Shown one piece after another: positions 28,071-28,507 of a stretch of 28,507 nt of DNA. Numbering within the stretch: position 1 is the first letter of the stretch; every line of letters begins with the position of its first letter. The stretch lies in the IMG/VR virus record IMGVR_UViG_3300048033_001438, positions 1-28,507 of that record; one strand, written 5' to 3'. The notes under the pieces are model-generated. The model did not search any database and had not been told where the DNA came from. It saw nothing but the letters and a program-made list of their open reading frames with translations. Made by a program: the position numbers and the translations under genes. This DNA is from a virus.

Positions 28071-28507
28071 TTTAAAAGTGTGAGGGAGTCGACCGCTACG
28101 CAGTCCTTATCCTCATTATCAACCTCCGCCGTCGCAGAGGAATTACGAACTCAATCAATAGTTACCCAATAGATGACGTAGAGAAGTTACCTTGTATGAC
28201 AAATGATTGATCTAACAGCATGCCGCTCAATCAACGCCTATTCCACAAGCCTCATATCCTAGTACGTTCTACACTACATTTTCTATAAACACCAGACAAA
28301 CCATACGGTTCTACTCATGTGTTAATGCCCCGTTATTGGAATGGTGGATCATTACCCAATACTTCTTCAAAAGCATTGGAACTATTAAAATTAAAGAAAC
28401 GCCCCAGCGGTGATCAACTCCACTGCTCCCCGTTGCTCCTCGCAAGGTCTTTCGGGTGAGTAACCTATACTGCTCGTATGCAGTAGGAAGATATAGGACA
28501 AGATGGT
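28071..28507. other. Unexplained hairpin-rich, apparently noncoding block
   Basis: About 440 bases with no convincing gene and visibly more G+C than the neighbours. Short open frames exist on both strands but lack start codons and protein-like composition. Hairpins include 28091-28105 (GACTGC/GCGGTC, loop GTA, minus strand), 28123-28140 (CCTCTGC/GGCGGAGG-type, loop GACG) and 28468-28485 (TACTGC/GCAGTA). TTACCCAATA occurs at 28162 and 28352, CTCAATCAA at 28150 and 28226. It may hold a structured RNA, an origin, or the decayed end of another gene. Confidence 0.6.

Noticed and set aside
28213-28413. Open frame on the plus strand and others on the minus strand in the noncoding block
   Set aside because: No start codon, no recognisable protein motifs and no ribosome-binding site; length is within chance for GC-richer sequence.

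Overview
The window is a 28.5 kb segment of an AT-rich, T4-like myovirus genome (Caudoviricetes). The evidence is a set of T4 replication and DNA-modification orthologues recognisable by sequence: clamp loader 44 and 62, RegA, DNA polymerase 43, UvsX, helicase 41, dCMP hydroxymethylase 42, dCMP deaminase and alpha-glucosyltransferase. T4-type late promoters (TATAAATA) are also present. The structural half and the Hsp20 resemble marine T4-like phages, so a marine bacterial host is plausible, but the sequence does not identify it. Every gene I accept lies on the minus strand and reads from high to low coordinates. Family comparisons are from memory; no database search was run.

Layout from the upstream (high-coordinate) end: 28071-28507 is an unexplained, apparently noncoding, hairpin-rich block. 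23649-28035 carries 44, 62, a small gene and regA, then late-promoter genes for a cysteine Ntn-hydrolase, Hsp20 and a possible head protein. 19746-23609 carries DNA polymerase, an NTP pyrophosphatase-like protein and a primase-like protein. 18106-19583 holds a tRNA-Ser(GCU) and five small genes. 13203-18064 is a DNA-modification block: 42, a nuclease-like protein, a nucleotide-modification-associated protein, dCMP deaminase, two small proteins, alpha-glucosyltransferase and a C5-cytosine methyltransferase-like protein. 9979-13147 carries uvsX, a small gene, helicase 41 and a SprT-like metalloprotease. 1-9927 is a late block of proteins that look like internal head cargo.

Two promoter classes are visible. 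Seven early-type promoters match TTTACA-(17/18)-TATAAT and share a spacer ending AACTTA-x-x-GTATAAT. Seven late promoters match TATAAATA. Several of both classes sit so close to the ATG that the mRNA should be leaderless or nearly so.

The most interesting part is the late block. Its proteins begin with short peptides resembling the T4 capsid-targeting sequence of internal proteins (recalled as MKTYQEFIAE), and several carry internal (L/I)xE^(A/G/S) sites of the kind cut by the T4 prohead protease, often at apparent domain boundaries. The payloads include a nucleotidyltransferase, a KxDG ligase-like protein, a P-loop ATPase and a very basic protein. Together they look like enzymes packed into the capsid and delivered with the DNA. 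Two other proteins carry a related SFKEFI motif at or near the C terminus.
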